IMG/VR virus record: IMGVR_UViG_3300018428_000084
Coordinates: 1 to 34,869 of that record
DNA: 34,869 nt
Strand: one strand, 5' to 3'
From: a virus
Position 1 is the stretch's first letter; every line of letters begins with the position of its first letter. A model generated the notes under the pieces. The model worked only from the letters and a program-made list of their open reading frames with translations, did no database searches and was not told the origin of the DNA. Positions 8,857 through 15,666 of this stretch are shown piece after piece. Made by a program: the position numbers and the translations under genes.

Positions 8857-9050
8857 TTATCATCCAAAGGTTGAATTGAGCTGACCCACTCATCAGACAA
8901 AGGCTGATTTGTAGTCATCTGTGATTGGTTTTGTCCAATCGGTTTGTTTAGATTGATTGCCAACAGCGATAGCATAATACCGAAGACTATCAGCACAATG
9001 GCTAGACCAATCATGAAGCGGGTTGTTAGTATATGCATTAAGTTTATCAT
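8853..9050 (-). CDS. Possible overprinted small membrane protein inside the terminase 3' end
   Basis: A 65-codon ORF in a second frame over the last ~158 nt of the large terminase gene, running exactly to the portal start (TAA overlaps the portal ATG by 4 nt). GGAGG lies 7 nt before its ATG. The product has one strong hydrophobic segment (MIGLAIVLIVFGIMLSLLAI, residues 13-32) followed by a polar tail. The SD and the clean junction with the portal support a gene. Against it, the SD falls in conserved terminase sequence (RRQYND) and the hydrophobicity may be a by-product of the other frame. Confidence 0.3.
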   Translation of the reverse strand: MINLMHILTTRFMIGLAIVLIVFGIMLSLLAINLNKPIGQNQSQMTTNQPLSDEWVSSIQPLDDK

Positions 9051-10161
9051 TGTATTGCCTCCGATAATTTCTTAAACATTCTAAACCAAATTTTGTTTTG
9101 TCTTTATTAAAATACATGTTAGGTAATATTTGCCTAACAGCTTGAATGCCATCATCAACTGACATCCTTGGTGCTACAATTATGTCTAATCCAGCATTGG
9201 TTAAAACTTCTAATCTAGATTTACCTGTGCCTAATTCTCTTACATTTACATCATGAGGCAAGATATGCTGATAATCAAAGTAACCATTATCTTTGAGCCA
9301 ACCTACATAATGATCAAGTGATTGCCCATGGTTTTCATAATAATCCATAGCTCTATGCTCACCACTTGCTGTTTCCATGACCCAAATACTTGTGCTGTCA
9401 CTCATACCTAAATCCCAAGCAGTCCACTTTTCAGTCATATTCTCGCTAGCTATATCTCTGATATGGTTTCTTTCTTCTATTTCATTGAGTAGCTGACCAT
9501 AATAAGAACCTACAATAGGGCTGTGGAAATTGATCTCAAATTCCTGATTGAACTTGTCAATGCCCATCGCTTTTTTAGCACTATCTAATTCATCTTGAGG
9601 AATGATACCTGTTTGGCTTGCTTTAAATTCAATCAGTCCCCATTCGGAATCTTGTTCAGCCTGATCTCTTAACTTTTTAAAGTAGTTATCACCAGCTGGA
9701 GTTCCAATAAAGGCACACCAACCTTTTCGATCTGATAATGCTGGTCTGATGACTTCATTAAATAGACTTGGTGATATTTGCGCACACTCATCTACAATAC
9801 AACCATCTAAATAAATGCCTCGAAGTGAATCAGGGTTGTCTGCACCATAAAGTGATATTCGCCTTCCCATAAAATCAGCTCGAAGTTCAGCGATATTGAT
9901 TTCACAATCTAGGTTCTTTGTGTACTCTCTTAAATAGTCGAGACTAATTCTTTTTGCACTTGAATAAGTGGGTGCTATATAGGCGAATCTAGGGTTAGGC
10001 TTATCACAGTTTAATGCACTATGTATAAGTTGATTCAATGAAGCGACTGTTTTTCCAAACCTTCTATGACAAACTGCAACTGAAAATCTGTGCTTGGCAA
10101 TCATTTCATGGAAAGCCTTTTGGTATTTTCTAGGCTTATACCCTGTAGCTATGGTTTTCAT
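8893..10161 (-). CDS. Terminase large subunit
   Basis: A 422-residue DNA packaging ATPase/nuclease. A deviant Walker A motif lies at residues 31-38 (CHRRFGKT), Walker B and catalytic Glu are in GCIVDECAQ, and the coupling motif is in FIGTPAG. The RNase H-like nuclease half has an Asp in TAWDLGMSDS and a C-terminal HDWSSHCADSLRYYA motif carrying the last metal-binding Asp. Length is usual for TerL. It starts on the small terminase stop (ATGA overlap) and precedes the portal gene. It drives DNA into the procapsid and cuts the concatemer; a headful mechanism would fit a circularly permuted genome, but this is not shown. Confidence 0.92.
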   Translation of the reverse strand: MKTIATGYKPRKYQKAFHEMIAKHRFSVAVCHRRFGKTVASLNQLIHSALNCDKPNPRFAYIAPTYSSAKRISLDYLREYTKNLDCEINIAELRADFMGRRISLYGADNPDSLRGIYLDGCIVDECAQISPSLFNEVIRPALSDRKGWCAFIGTPAGDNYFKKLRDQAEQDSEWGLIEFKASQTGIIPQDELDSAKKAMGIDKFNQEFEINFHSPIVGSYYGQLLNEIEERNHIRDIASENMTEKWTAWDLGMSDSTSIWVMETASGEHRAMDYYENHGQSLDHYVGWLKDNGYFDYQHILPHDVNVRELGTGKSRLEVLTNAGLDIIVAPRMSVDDGIQAVRQILPNMYFNKDKTKFGLECLRNYRRQYNDKLNAYTNNPLHDWSSHCADSLRYYAIAVGNQSKQTDWTKPITDDYKSAFV

Positions 10162-10505
10162 TTAATAACAGATAGTTTAGCCTTAGGTTGTTCCTCAATA
10201 CCTGTAATGACTTTAATAAATGAATCACCTACATGTTCAATGGTATGGTTTTCTTTCCAACCAGCTCGAGTCTTTAACCAAAAGATTTGTGCTGTGGTGT
10301 TGCCATCCATGGCTTGTTGAAATAATGCATTAGCGACTTTAGCATTGGCTTCTACTCTGCCAAGGTCTAATTCAAGCTGATAATATTTCTTTAAGGTATC
10401 ATCGGATATACCTAGTTTGGTTGCAATATCATCATATCTTGTTCCCATAGCAGATAATGACTTAACTAAAGTCCTGTTATCTTCGGTGGGCTCATGCTTT
10501 TTCAT
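10158..10505 (-). CDS. Terminase small subunit
   Basis: A 115-residue protein with an N-terminal helix-turn-helix (GTRYDDIATKLGISDDTLKKYY, about residues 21-42) followed by a helical ELDLGRVEANAKVANALFQQA oligomerisation-type segment and FWLKTRAGW. This is the common small-terminase architecture (DNA-binding head, oligomerisation helices). It directly precedes the large terminase with a four-base overlap. It should recognise the pac site and regulate the motor. AGGAG lies upstream of its ATG. Confidence 0.85.
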   Translation of the reverse strand: MKKHEPTEDNRTLVKSLSAMGTRYDDIATKLGISDDTLKKYYQLELDLGRVEANAKVANALFQQAMDGNTTAQIFWLKTRAGWKENHTIEHVGDSFIKVITGIEEQPKAKLSVIK

Positions 10506-10510
10506 ATTTT

Positions 10511-10678
10511 TTATAACTCCTGAATAATAATAAATATTTGTCTCACCTCACATTTATCAGGGTTAGGTAATTGCTCTAACTTCTTGATTGCATGGGATTT
10601 ATGGACAAATAAACATTCTTGCATAGGTTGGTTATCATGTTTAGTAACTACTGACCATCTTTTAAATGTTGCTGGCAT
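10511..10678 (-). CDS. Small protein between methyltransferase and terminase, unknown
   Basis: A 55-residue ORF (MPATFKRWSVV...IFIIIQEL). It overlaps the methyltransferase stop by 17 nt and ends 5 nt before the small terminase ATG, filling what would otherwise be a 156-nt gap. Composition looks protein-like (charged, with one hydrophobic C-terminal strand), and its 3' end carries the SD of the terminase gene. No motif gives a function. Confidence 0.55.
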   Translation of the reverse strand: MPATFKRWSVVTKHDNQPMQECLFVHKSHAIKKLEQLPNPDKCEVRQIFIIIQEL

Positions 10679-11873
10679 CTATCTTTTCAGCCTTTTTACC
10701 TGTGAATTCTTCCCATCTTTGTATTATAACATCACAATATTTGGGGTCTAATTCCATCAGCCTAGCTGATCTGTTTGTTTTTTCAGAGGCAATTAATGTG
10801 CTACCTGAACCTCCAAAGAGATCTAAAATAATATTGCCATGGTTACTGCTGTTTCTAATACATCTTTCAATGAGTTCTATAGGTTTCATAGTAGGATGTA
10901 GTTCAGACTTTTTAGGTCTTTGTATATCCCACACATCACTTTGCTTTCTATCATCAACTTCTTTTAACCTAGGACTACCATTGAGCCAGCCATACCAAAT
11001 AGGTTCATATTTAGTGTGGTAATCTTTTCGGCTAATCACAAGGGTGTCTTTATTCCATATGATAGTCGATGACCAATGATAATCAGCTAAACTTAAAGTC
11101 AGCATACAATTGCCCCACTCTTGTGCTGACATCACCACATAAGTTGGACAACCTTTCTGACTGTATTGACTCATGTTAGTAAATACATTAAACATGAAGT
11201 CTTTGAAATCTTCGGTGGACATACTATCATTCATGATAGATCTGTCTTTATATTTGCCATTAGCTAAATTAGAACCATAGTCTACATTCCAAGGTGGGTC
11301 GGTGAATACCATTTCGGCTTTATCATCACCCATCAGTTTGGCAAGATCAGTTGAGGAAGTGCTATCCCCACACATGAGTCTATGATTGCCTAATTGATAT
11401 AGATCACCTAATTTGGAAGTAGGTTCTTCAGGTACTTCAGGGATTTCATCTTCATCATTATTGCCTTCAACTTGTTCAGGCTCTAATAGACTGTTGAGTT
11501 CTTTAGCATCAAAACCTAACTCAATTAAATCCACATCAAGATCATCTAGGTTTTTAAGCTCTAAAGATAACAGCTCTAAATCCCAGCCACTATTCATAGC
11601 TATTCGGTTGTCAGCTAGAATGAATGCTTTTCTTTGGGCTTCGGTTAAATGTTCTAACATGATAGTTGGAACTTCTTTTAGCCCTAATTTTTTACCAGCT
11701 AATAATCTTCCATGCCCAGCAATAATGCCATTGTCTTTATCTATTAAGATCGGATTATTAAATCCAAATTCTTTAATGGAAGAAGCTAGCTGTCCAATTT
11801 GTTTGTCATCATGAGTTCTTGCATTATTCACATAAGGAATAAGCTCATCAATGTTTTTGCTTATGATTTCCAA
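10662..11873 (-). CDS. ParB-domain / DNA methyltransferase fusion
   Basis: A 403-residue fusion. Residues about 1-100 form a ParB/sulfiredoxin-type domain (IIAGHGRLLAGKKLGLKEVP, FILADNR). Residues about 160-400 form an N6-adenine/N4-cytosine methyltransferase with motif IV first (VFTDPPWNVDYGSN) and the SAM motif near the end (NIILDLFGGSGSTLIASE), i.e. a beta-type permuted order. HPTMKPIELIERCI precedes the SAM motif, as usual. It is among the first genes behind the late promoter and just before the terminase, so DNA could be modified before packaging, most plausibly against restriction. Target sequence and base cannot be told. Confidence 0.85.
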   Translation of the reverse strand: MEIISKNIDELIPYVNNARTHDDKQIGQLASSIKEFGFNNPILIDKDNGIIAGHGRLLAGKKLGLKEVPTIMLEHLTEAQRKAFILADNRIAMNSGWDLELLSLELKNLDDLDVDLIELGFDAKELNSLLEPEQVEGNNDEDEIPEVPEEPTSKLGDLYQLGNHRLMCGDSTSSTDLAKLMGDDKAEMVFTDPPWNVDYGSNLANGKYKDRSIMNDSMSTEDFKDFMFNVFTNMSQYSQKGCPTYVVMSAQEWGNCMLTLSLADYHWSSTIIWNKDTLVISRKDYHTKYEPIWYGWLNGSPRLKEVDDRKQSDVWDIQRPKKSELHPTMKPIELIERCIRNSSNHGNIILDLFGGSGSTLIASEKTNRSARLMELDPKYCDVIIQRWEEFTGKKAEKIDASNI

Positions 11874-11874
11874 A

Positions 11875-12123
11875 TTATTGTTTGTTGCTTACAAATTTAT
11901 AAAGTCTATCTGCATTAGCTAATACAATATCAAGGTTAGGAAAGTCAGGCATCTCAACTTTGTGTACCAGCTTTCCATCTTTATCTTGTGAAACTGACAT
12001 TTGCCACTCACCAAATTTGGCTTTGTATTCTTGCACAGCAAGATCGGTAGCAATATTAAGTATATCGGTTCTTATTTCAAAACCATTTTTATTAAATTTT
12101 ATTTCAGGTGATAATTTTGTAGA
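11875..12123 (-). CDS. Small unknown protein, first gene of the late operon
   Basis: An 82-residue protein starting MSTKLSPEIKFNKNGFEIR. An ATG further upstream at 12186 is in frame, but it lies at the base of a terminator hairpin and has no good ribosome site; the ATG at 12123 has GAGAGGA at proper distance, so I take the shorter form. Acidic and basic residues alternate, and no known motif was recognised. It is 1 nt from the methyltransferase gene, hence cotranscribed. Confidence 0.65.
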   Translation of the reverse strand, partial: STKLSPEIKFNKNGFEIRTDILNIATDLAVQEYKAKFGEWQMSVSQDKDGKLVHKVEMPDFPNLDIVLANADRLYKFVSNKQ

Positions 12124-12151
12124 CATTTTTTTATTCCTCTCTGTCTGTTTT

Positions 12152-12180
12152 AAAAAATGATAGGGGCATATTTCAGCCCC
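12152..12180 (-). terminator. Leader terminator before the late operon
   Basis: On the - strand GGGGC-N8-GCCCC (12180-12163) is followed by TATCA and TTTTTT (12157-12152). It lies about 70-95 nt downstream of the strong promoter at 12284-12255 and upstream of the first late gene. A terminator between promoter and gene implies it must be overcome, as in Q-controlled phage late leaders. Confidence 0.65.
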
Positions 12181-12212
12181 CATCACAAGGAGTGTAGATC
12201 ATGCATTAACAA

Positions 12213-12242
12213 AGAGTTGACAGAATCGCTGGATGCAACTCT
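12213..12242 (-). other. Leader stem-loop at the late transcript 5' end
   Basis: A perfect seven-pair inverted repeat AGAGTTG-N16-CAACTCT lies at 12242-12213 on the - strand, starting about 6 nt after the expected transcription start. It is followed 30 nt later by the leader terminator. It might be an antitermination (put/qut-like) or attenuation element. This is inference from position. Confidence 0.5.
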
Positions 12243-12254
12243 CCCAACCCCTAT

Positions 12255-12284
12255 ATTATAACACAGGACATCTATGTGAATCAA
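12255..12284 (-). promoter_or_regulatory. Strong late-operon promoter (extended -10)
   Basis: On the - strand: TTGATT (12284-12279), 18 nt, then TATAAT (12260-12255), preceded by TGT so that an extended -10 (TGnTATAAT) is present. It overlaps the stop codon of the nuclease-like gene and points at the methyltransferase/terminase genes. The -10 is a perfect sigma70 consensus, so the host polymerase should use it. Confidence 0.7.
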
Positions 12285-12619
12285 GATAAATCTGCAATTT
12301 TTACTTTCCATCGATTGCCTTCTTTATACCAGCCATGAACTTCAATCTGCCAAGAGGCTTGTCGCATCGAGGATAGAGCATAAAAATGCTCATCAGATTC
12401 CATCTTTTTTATTCTTGCATTCATGTTGTTTTTAGATGTAGTTTGAACTGCCAACACATCACCTTTATCATTCAAGGCTAATATATCAATAATACCAAAC
12501 AGGTCTTTGCGATTGCCTCCACCTTTACCGAATGGATTCCAATGCTCAACAATCTGTGCTAGAGTCCAGCCATCTGTCTTTATCTTCTTTAGGCTGTTTT
12601 GTGTTGGACTTATTGCCAC
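12281..12619 (-). CDS. Nuclease-like protein (PD-(D/E)XK-type pattern, variant active site)
   Basis: A 112-residue protein with GTG start; AGGA lies 5-6 nt upstream. The core KDLFGIIDILAL...VLAVQTTSKNN (about residues 38-65) has the spacing of the PD-(D/E)XK fold, but the usual E-x-K is Q-x-T, so catalysis is uncertain. WQIEVHGWYK...WKVKIADL closes the domain. Similar short proteins are common in phages as putative nucleases or resolvases. It overlaps the previous small gene by 74 nt. The late promoter -35 lies over its stop codon. Confidence 0.6.
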   Translation of the reverse strand: MAISPTQNSLKKIKTDGWTLAQIVEHWNPFGKGGGNRKDLFGIIDILALNDKGDVLAVQTTSKNNMNARIKKMESDEHFYALSSMRQASWQIEVHGWYKEGNRWKVKIADLS

Positions 12620-12725
12620 TTTCTTCCTTTCTAACTTTCATGGTTGTTTTAAATATTCTGTCCCAAGCTTCTTGTTCTTGTTCATCAGTTATGTTTTTTG
12701 GTCTTCTTCCACTTCCTTTTCCCAT
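12546..12725 (-). CDS. Small GKGSGRRP-type protein
   Basis: A 59-residue basic protein starting MGKGSGRRPKNITDEQEQEAWD. The N-terminus (GKGSGRRP) followed by a helical W-x-x-IF segment is a pattern seen in many short phage proteins of unknown role. The ATG at 12725, with GGGGA upstream, is preferred over an in-frame TTG at 12737. It begins right after the mom-like gene. Confidence 0.55.
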   Translation of the reverse strand: MGKGSGRRPKNITDEQEQEAWDRIFKTTMKVRKEESGNKSNTKQPKEDKDRWLDSSTDC

Positions 12726-12726
12726 A

Positions 12727-13377
12727 TCATTCCCCAAATAAATTAAAGTTATAAAACATATCTATGTGCTTACAATCATATTTTTGACTTTGACCTTTAG
12801 GATATTCTACCACTTTTAACTTCATATCCTTGATCATTTTCTTCTTTTCGCTTTTGCTGGCATTAAAATAAATATATCTGTGTGTGGGTTTTAATTTCTC
12901 AACTTTGACAATCTTACCTTTTTTATCGATGCCTCTTCTAATATCAAATGTGGAACCATCTTCAAAGTGATACCTTTTCTTTGGATTAGACACCCCTGTA
13001 TAAAACCAATTAGTTGCCTGATAAACATAGCCTACATGGTTTTGATTAGGGTCAGCATAACTGACAATAGCACAAGGCTTTGGTAATTTCTTTAATGCAT
13101 TAGATACAAAATAACTAGGTAAGTTTCTAATGCTGTGATCATTCACAACCAATCTATTGAGCTCTAAGGTTAAACACTCATAGGTGTTAAAAATACATTT
13201 TCCATTGTTATATTGAAAGTTAGGAGGATAACCAAAGGTGACCACCCCAACAATCTTACCATCATGAACTAACCCAAAAGCATAAGATATGCTAGGCAAT
13301 CTTCTAGCATAATGTTTTTCTAAAACCCAAGGCTTATATTCATCTTGATTAAGGGTAACAATCTTATAATCATTCAC
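12727..13377 (-). CDS. Mom-like DNA adenine modification protein
   Basis: A 216-residue protein resembling phage Mu Mom, a GNAT-fold enzyme that converts adenines in phage DNA to a carbamoylmethyl form and so blocks many restriction enzymes. Seen here: VLEKHYARRLPSISYAFGL (about residues 18-36), IVGVVTFG, LELNRLVV (the conserved ..L.R...), then AIVSYADPNQNHVGYVYQA with TNWFYTG directly after, matching the SYAD...H.G.iYQA.nW.y.G signature of the Mom family. It probably starts with GTG, overlapping the previous stop by 8 nt. Together with the methyltransferase it suggests two layers of DNA protection. Activity and target sites are not visible. Confidence 0.8.
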   Translation of the reverse strand: MNDYKIVTLNQDEYKPWVLEKHYARRLPSISYAFGLVHDGKIVGVVTFGYPPNFQYNNGKCIFNTYECLTLELNRLVVNDHSIRNLPSYFVSNALKKLPKPCAIVSYADPNQNHVGYVYQATNWFYTGVSNPKKRYHFEDGSTFDIRRGIDKKGKIVKVEKLKPTHRYIYFNASKSEKKKMIKDMKLKVVEYPKGQSQKYDCKHIDMFYNFNLFGE

Positions 13378-13636
13378 AGCCTTTGTGTTCCATGCAAGGA
13401 TAATCTGTAGTGTCTAAAACTGAACATTCAGTTTTGGCAAATTGATTACTAGGGTATTCATAAAAATATTTTTCTTTAAGTTTTTTAGGCAAATAAATAT
13501 AGTCTCTGTGCTGACAAGCTGAATCATACATGGGATAAACATTTCTCACATAATCTTCTGCTTGCTGGCAATTAGGAAAAGTCCCTACATAGTGAGGGGT
13601 ACTGCCTAAATAAATAATTAATAGATAATCAAGCAT
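13370..13636 (-). CDS. Unknown 88-residue Cys-containing protein
   Basis: Starts MLDYLLIIYLGSTPHYVGTF, a mildly hydrophobic N-terminus that could be a beta-rich start or a weak signal. The body is Tyr-rich with five Cys residues (NCQQAEDY, SACQHRDY, TECSV, YPCMEHKGCE). The ATG overlaps the end of the upstream Ref-like gene, and the stop overlaps the mom-like start. Function is not recognised. Confidence 0.6.
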   Translation of the reverse strand: MLDYLLIIYLGSTPHYVGTFPNCQQAEDYVRNVYPMYDSACQHRDYIYLPKKLKEKYFYEYPSNQFAKTECSVLDTTDYPCMEHKGCE

Positions 13637-13961
13637 CTAACTGTTCCTTGAGCCATGCTTGGAGTTCTCTTTCTGTGCCAAATTTTTCTTCCCACACTTT
13701 TTTGCCTGAATGAAATCCAACACCATATTCCCCCTGATGATGAGGATGGCATAAAGGTAATGTATCAAAATGACTGCTTCTCTTACCAACACCAGCACCA
13801 TCCCTAATGTGATGAATACAAGGAGGAGTGTGGCATCCAAGATGCTTTTTACAAACAACACAGCCAAATTCCACCAATTTTGCAAGGTATTCTTTTTCAC
13901 TCTTCTTCAAGTTTAAAACCATGCTCCCTAGCAAACTCTTTGACTCTTTCCAAATAGTCAT
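13629..13961 (-). CDS. Ref-like HNH-type recombination nuclease
   Basis: About 95-110 residues with the Ref-family pattern: FGCVVCKKHLG, then CIHHIRDGAGVGKRSSHFDTLPLC (split here: CIHHIRD and GAGVGKRSSHFDTLPLC), then HPHHQGEYGVGFHSGKKVWEEKFG. The Cys pair and His residues would hold zinc and the His-rich core is the HNH-like active site. Phage P1 Ref is a RecA-dependent nuclease; this short form is common in phage recombination modules. The start is uncertain: the ATG at 13961 overlaps the upstream gene by 65 nt, and an internal ATG at 13919 is also possible. Confidence 0.7.
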   Translation of the reverse strand: MTIWKESKSLLGSMVLNLKKSEKEYLAKLVEFGCVVCKKHLGCHTPPCIHHIRDGAGVGKRSSHFDTLPLCHPHHQGEYGVGFHSGKKVWEEKFGTERELQAWLKEQLDA

Positions 13962-14253
13962 TAAATTCTGATTGTTTCATTTTGGATGTTGATTCAATAG
14001 TAATAATTTCTTTACCTTTAATTGATTTCTTTTTAAGCAGAAATTTATACTTCATAATTTCATGCATTTCTTCTTTTGTTGTGCCAAAGTGATCAGCCAT
14101 GTCAGTTATCAAGTTCCAATAATAAGAGTTACTATCTAAAGTTCGAGAATATGAATACTCATTAATATGCACAGTATAAACTTTTTCAGGGTCGAGTGCA
14201 TCAATCCAATCATTAAATTGTAATCGGTTGTGCCTTGAGAGATTAAATTTCAT
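13897..14253 (-). CDS. NinB-like recombination protein
   Basis: A 118-residue protein starting MKFNLSRHNRLQFNDWIDAL. The ATG at 14253 has GGAA 7-8 nt upstream and overlaps the previous stop by 11 nt, so it is preferred over an in-frame start at 14307. The pattern YTVHINEYSYSRTLDSNSYYW (split: YTVHINEYSYSR, TLDSNSYYW), MADHFG.TKEEMHEIMKYKFL and MKQSEFNDYLERVKEFAREHG matches NinB/lambda Orf-type proteins, which bind single-stranded DNA and help recombination. Neighbour of the Ref-like gene, as in other phages. Confidence 0.6.
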   Translation of the reverse strand: MKFNLSRHNRLQFNDWIDALDPEKVYTVHINEYSYSRTLDSNSYYWNLITDMADHFGTTKEEMHEIMKYKFLLKKKSIKGKEIITIESTSKMKQSEFNDYLERVKEFAREHGFKLEEE

Positions 14254-14713
14254 TTTGATACTTCCCATGTGGGTCAAGAATTTTAAGTTCTCTAGGGCTG
14301 AGTTCATTATATACCTTTCTTGCTATGGATTCACCAACCCCTGAATAAAGTGGGTCAGATAAAATATTTATGACCCATTGTTTAGGATGAGGAGGTTTCC
14401 ATTCCCCAATCATCTTTTTAAATCGATCAATATTTCTTTGTGCTTGTTCTTTGGATACAGGCACATATTTATGTTCTAGTTGATTTTGCTCATAGGTTAA
14501 ATTGCCTCGGCACAAATTAATAATATCAAATGGCTTCGGCACATGAGGGTTGCTGTGCATATATTTTTCTATGCAAGCAGAAACATTTTTTATATCAAAA
14601 CCTTTCAGCCCTTCCCAAAAAACATTAATGGTGGAATCTGTTACAGGTTTTTGATAAACATCAAATAATTGTTTAATCATGAAATTAAATCTTTCTCTGT
14701 CTGTGATATGCAT
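14243..14713 (-). CDS. Helicase loader-like replication protein
   Basis: A 156-residue protein. The N-terminal ~75 residues (FNFMIKQLFDVYQKPVT, INVFWEGLKGFDIKNVSACI, EKYMHSNPHVPKPFDII) have the helical pattern L...Y......FW..L...D...V......Y......P.P.DI typical of G39P/DnaI-type helicase loaders or inhibitors of phages. The C-terminal half is charged and unassigned. It follows the initiator-like gene directly, the usual initiator-then-loader order. Likely delivers the host DnaB helicase to the phage origin; no phage helicase was seen. Confidence 0.5.
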   Translation of the reverse strand: MHITDRERFNFMIKQLFDVYQKPVTDSTINVFWEGLKGFDIKNVSACIEKYMHSNPHVPKPFDIINLCRGNLTYEQNQLEHKYVPVSKEQAQRNIDRFKKMIGEWKPPHPKQWVINILSDPLYSGVGESIARKVYNELSPRELKILDPHGKYQNEI

Positions 14714-14722
14714 ATTGCCTCC

Positions 14723-15277
14723 TTAAAATTTAAAAGGGTTAAGTGTAATACTTCTAGGCTTCTCATCAGTCCACCTTTCTTGGTTAAGCCAAGTCTGTGG
14801 ATTAGGAATAAAACCTTTTTGCCATTGATCACTTGCTATTTGCCACTTTAAAGTTTCAACACATTTTTCAAGATCAGGTTTTTTCTTATTCCATAATTCA
14901 TTGCATTTAGCCTTGGCTACTTTCTTGGGATATAGCTCCCAAAAATCCTCAAAACCTTGGTGATCACTTTTCACTTCAATATTTGTTTTAGTGACAACCT
15001 TGTCTCTTTTCGGTTGTAAGAAATCTTGTAACTCAATCATTTGCTGATTAATAAATTTTTGATCTCGCCTTAATCGGAATGCTATCTCTTCCACATCAGG
15101 TAACTCCCCATCATTTTCAGATGCCAATAACCAAAATTCCAATAAGGTGGCTTTGTTGGTATCTGATAATTGGTTCCATCCATAATCTTCTAATAATCTT
15201 CTGTAGACTTTAATCCAAATAATATTTCTATCAGGTTTCATACTTGGCTGATGTTCCTTCCAATTTTTAATAAACAT
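14723..15277 (-). CDS. Replication initiator-like protein (winged helix, DnaD/O type)
   Basis: A 184-residue protein. Residues about 1-90 look like the winged-helix N-terminus of phage replisome organisers (PDRNIIWIKVYRRLLEDYGW, then LPDVEEIAFRLRRDQKFIN). The C-terminus FEDFWELYPKKVAKAKCNELW...NPQTWLNQERW is the signature shared by many phage O/replisome proteins. It should bind the phage origin and recruit the loader/helicase. AGGGG lies before the ATG. No clear iterons were found within the gene by eye. Confidence 0.7.
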   Translation of the reverse strand: MFIKNWKEHQPSMKPDRNIIWIKVYRRLLEDYGWNQLSDTNKATLLEFWLLASENDGELPDVEEIAFRLRRDQKFINQQMIELQDFLQPKRDKVVTKTNIEVKSDHQGFEDFWELYPKKVAKAKCNELWNKKKPDLEKCVETLKWQIASDQWQKGFIPNPQTWLNQERWTDEKPRSITLNPFKF

Positions 15278-15285
15278 AACTACCC

Positions 15286-15606
15286 CTATTGCAAATAGAG
15301 GTAGTGACCAAAGGGGTCGATCTTCTCAACCAAATCTTCCCAATCATCAACCAAATTATATCTTACTGAATTTTTGCCAGCCTGATAAGGTCTATCTCGA
15401 TCAGCTGGTTTGTATATATCGCCATTGTTGGCATCGATAAAAGCATGGATTGTTTTATCGGAGTTAGTTGAAAATTTATAATTATCTTCTCTCCAAACCT
15501 TAATCCAAGTTCTGCCTTTGGTAAAATTGAATTGATGGCTTCTATCTAGTTTGTTTAATGCTTCGATGTATTTGTTGATTTCTGTAATTAATGTTTTCTG
15601 TTCCAT
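15286..15606 (-). CDS. Conserved small phage protein, first leftward early gene
   Basis: A 106-residue protein (MEQKTLITEINKYIEALNKL...). The pattern GRTWIKVWRED, IHAFIDANNGDIYKPAD, VRYNLVDDWEDLV and a terminal FGHYLYL recurs in small proteins of many phages and of marine viral sequences; the function is unknown. It has AAGGAGA before the ATG and is directly served by the leftward promoter 15666-15638, so it should be made early. Confidence 0.65.
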   Translation of the reverse strand: MEQKTLITEINKYIEALNKLDRSHQFNFTKGRTWIKVWREDNYKFSTNSDKTIHAFIDANNGDIYKPADRDRPYQAGKNSVRYNLVDDWEDLVEKIDPFGHYLYLQ

Positions 15607-15637
15607 TCTCTATCTCCTTGTTAATTAAGTGTGTATA

Positions 15638-15666
15638 ACTATATTCTCAAGTTTATCTAATAGCAA
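15638..15666 (-). promoter_or_regulatory. Leftward early promoter
   Basis: On the - strand TTGCTA (15666-15661), 17 nt spacer, TATAGT (15643-15638), located 32 nt before the ATG of the first leftward gene. Matches to the sigma70 consensus are 4/6 and 5/6 with ideal spacing. Confidence 0.6.

Noticed and set aside
12132-12186. Upstream in-frame ATG (12186) for the first late gene
   Set aside because: It lies at the foot of the leader terminator hairpin without a suitable SD; the ATG at 12123 has GAGAGGA.
12217-12222. A perfect TTGACA on the + strand
   Set aside because: No -10-like sequence 15-19 nt downstream; it is part of the leader stem-loop of the - strand.
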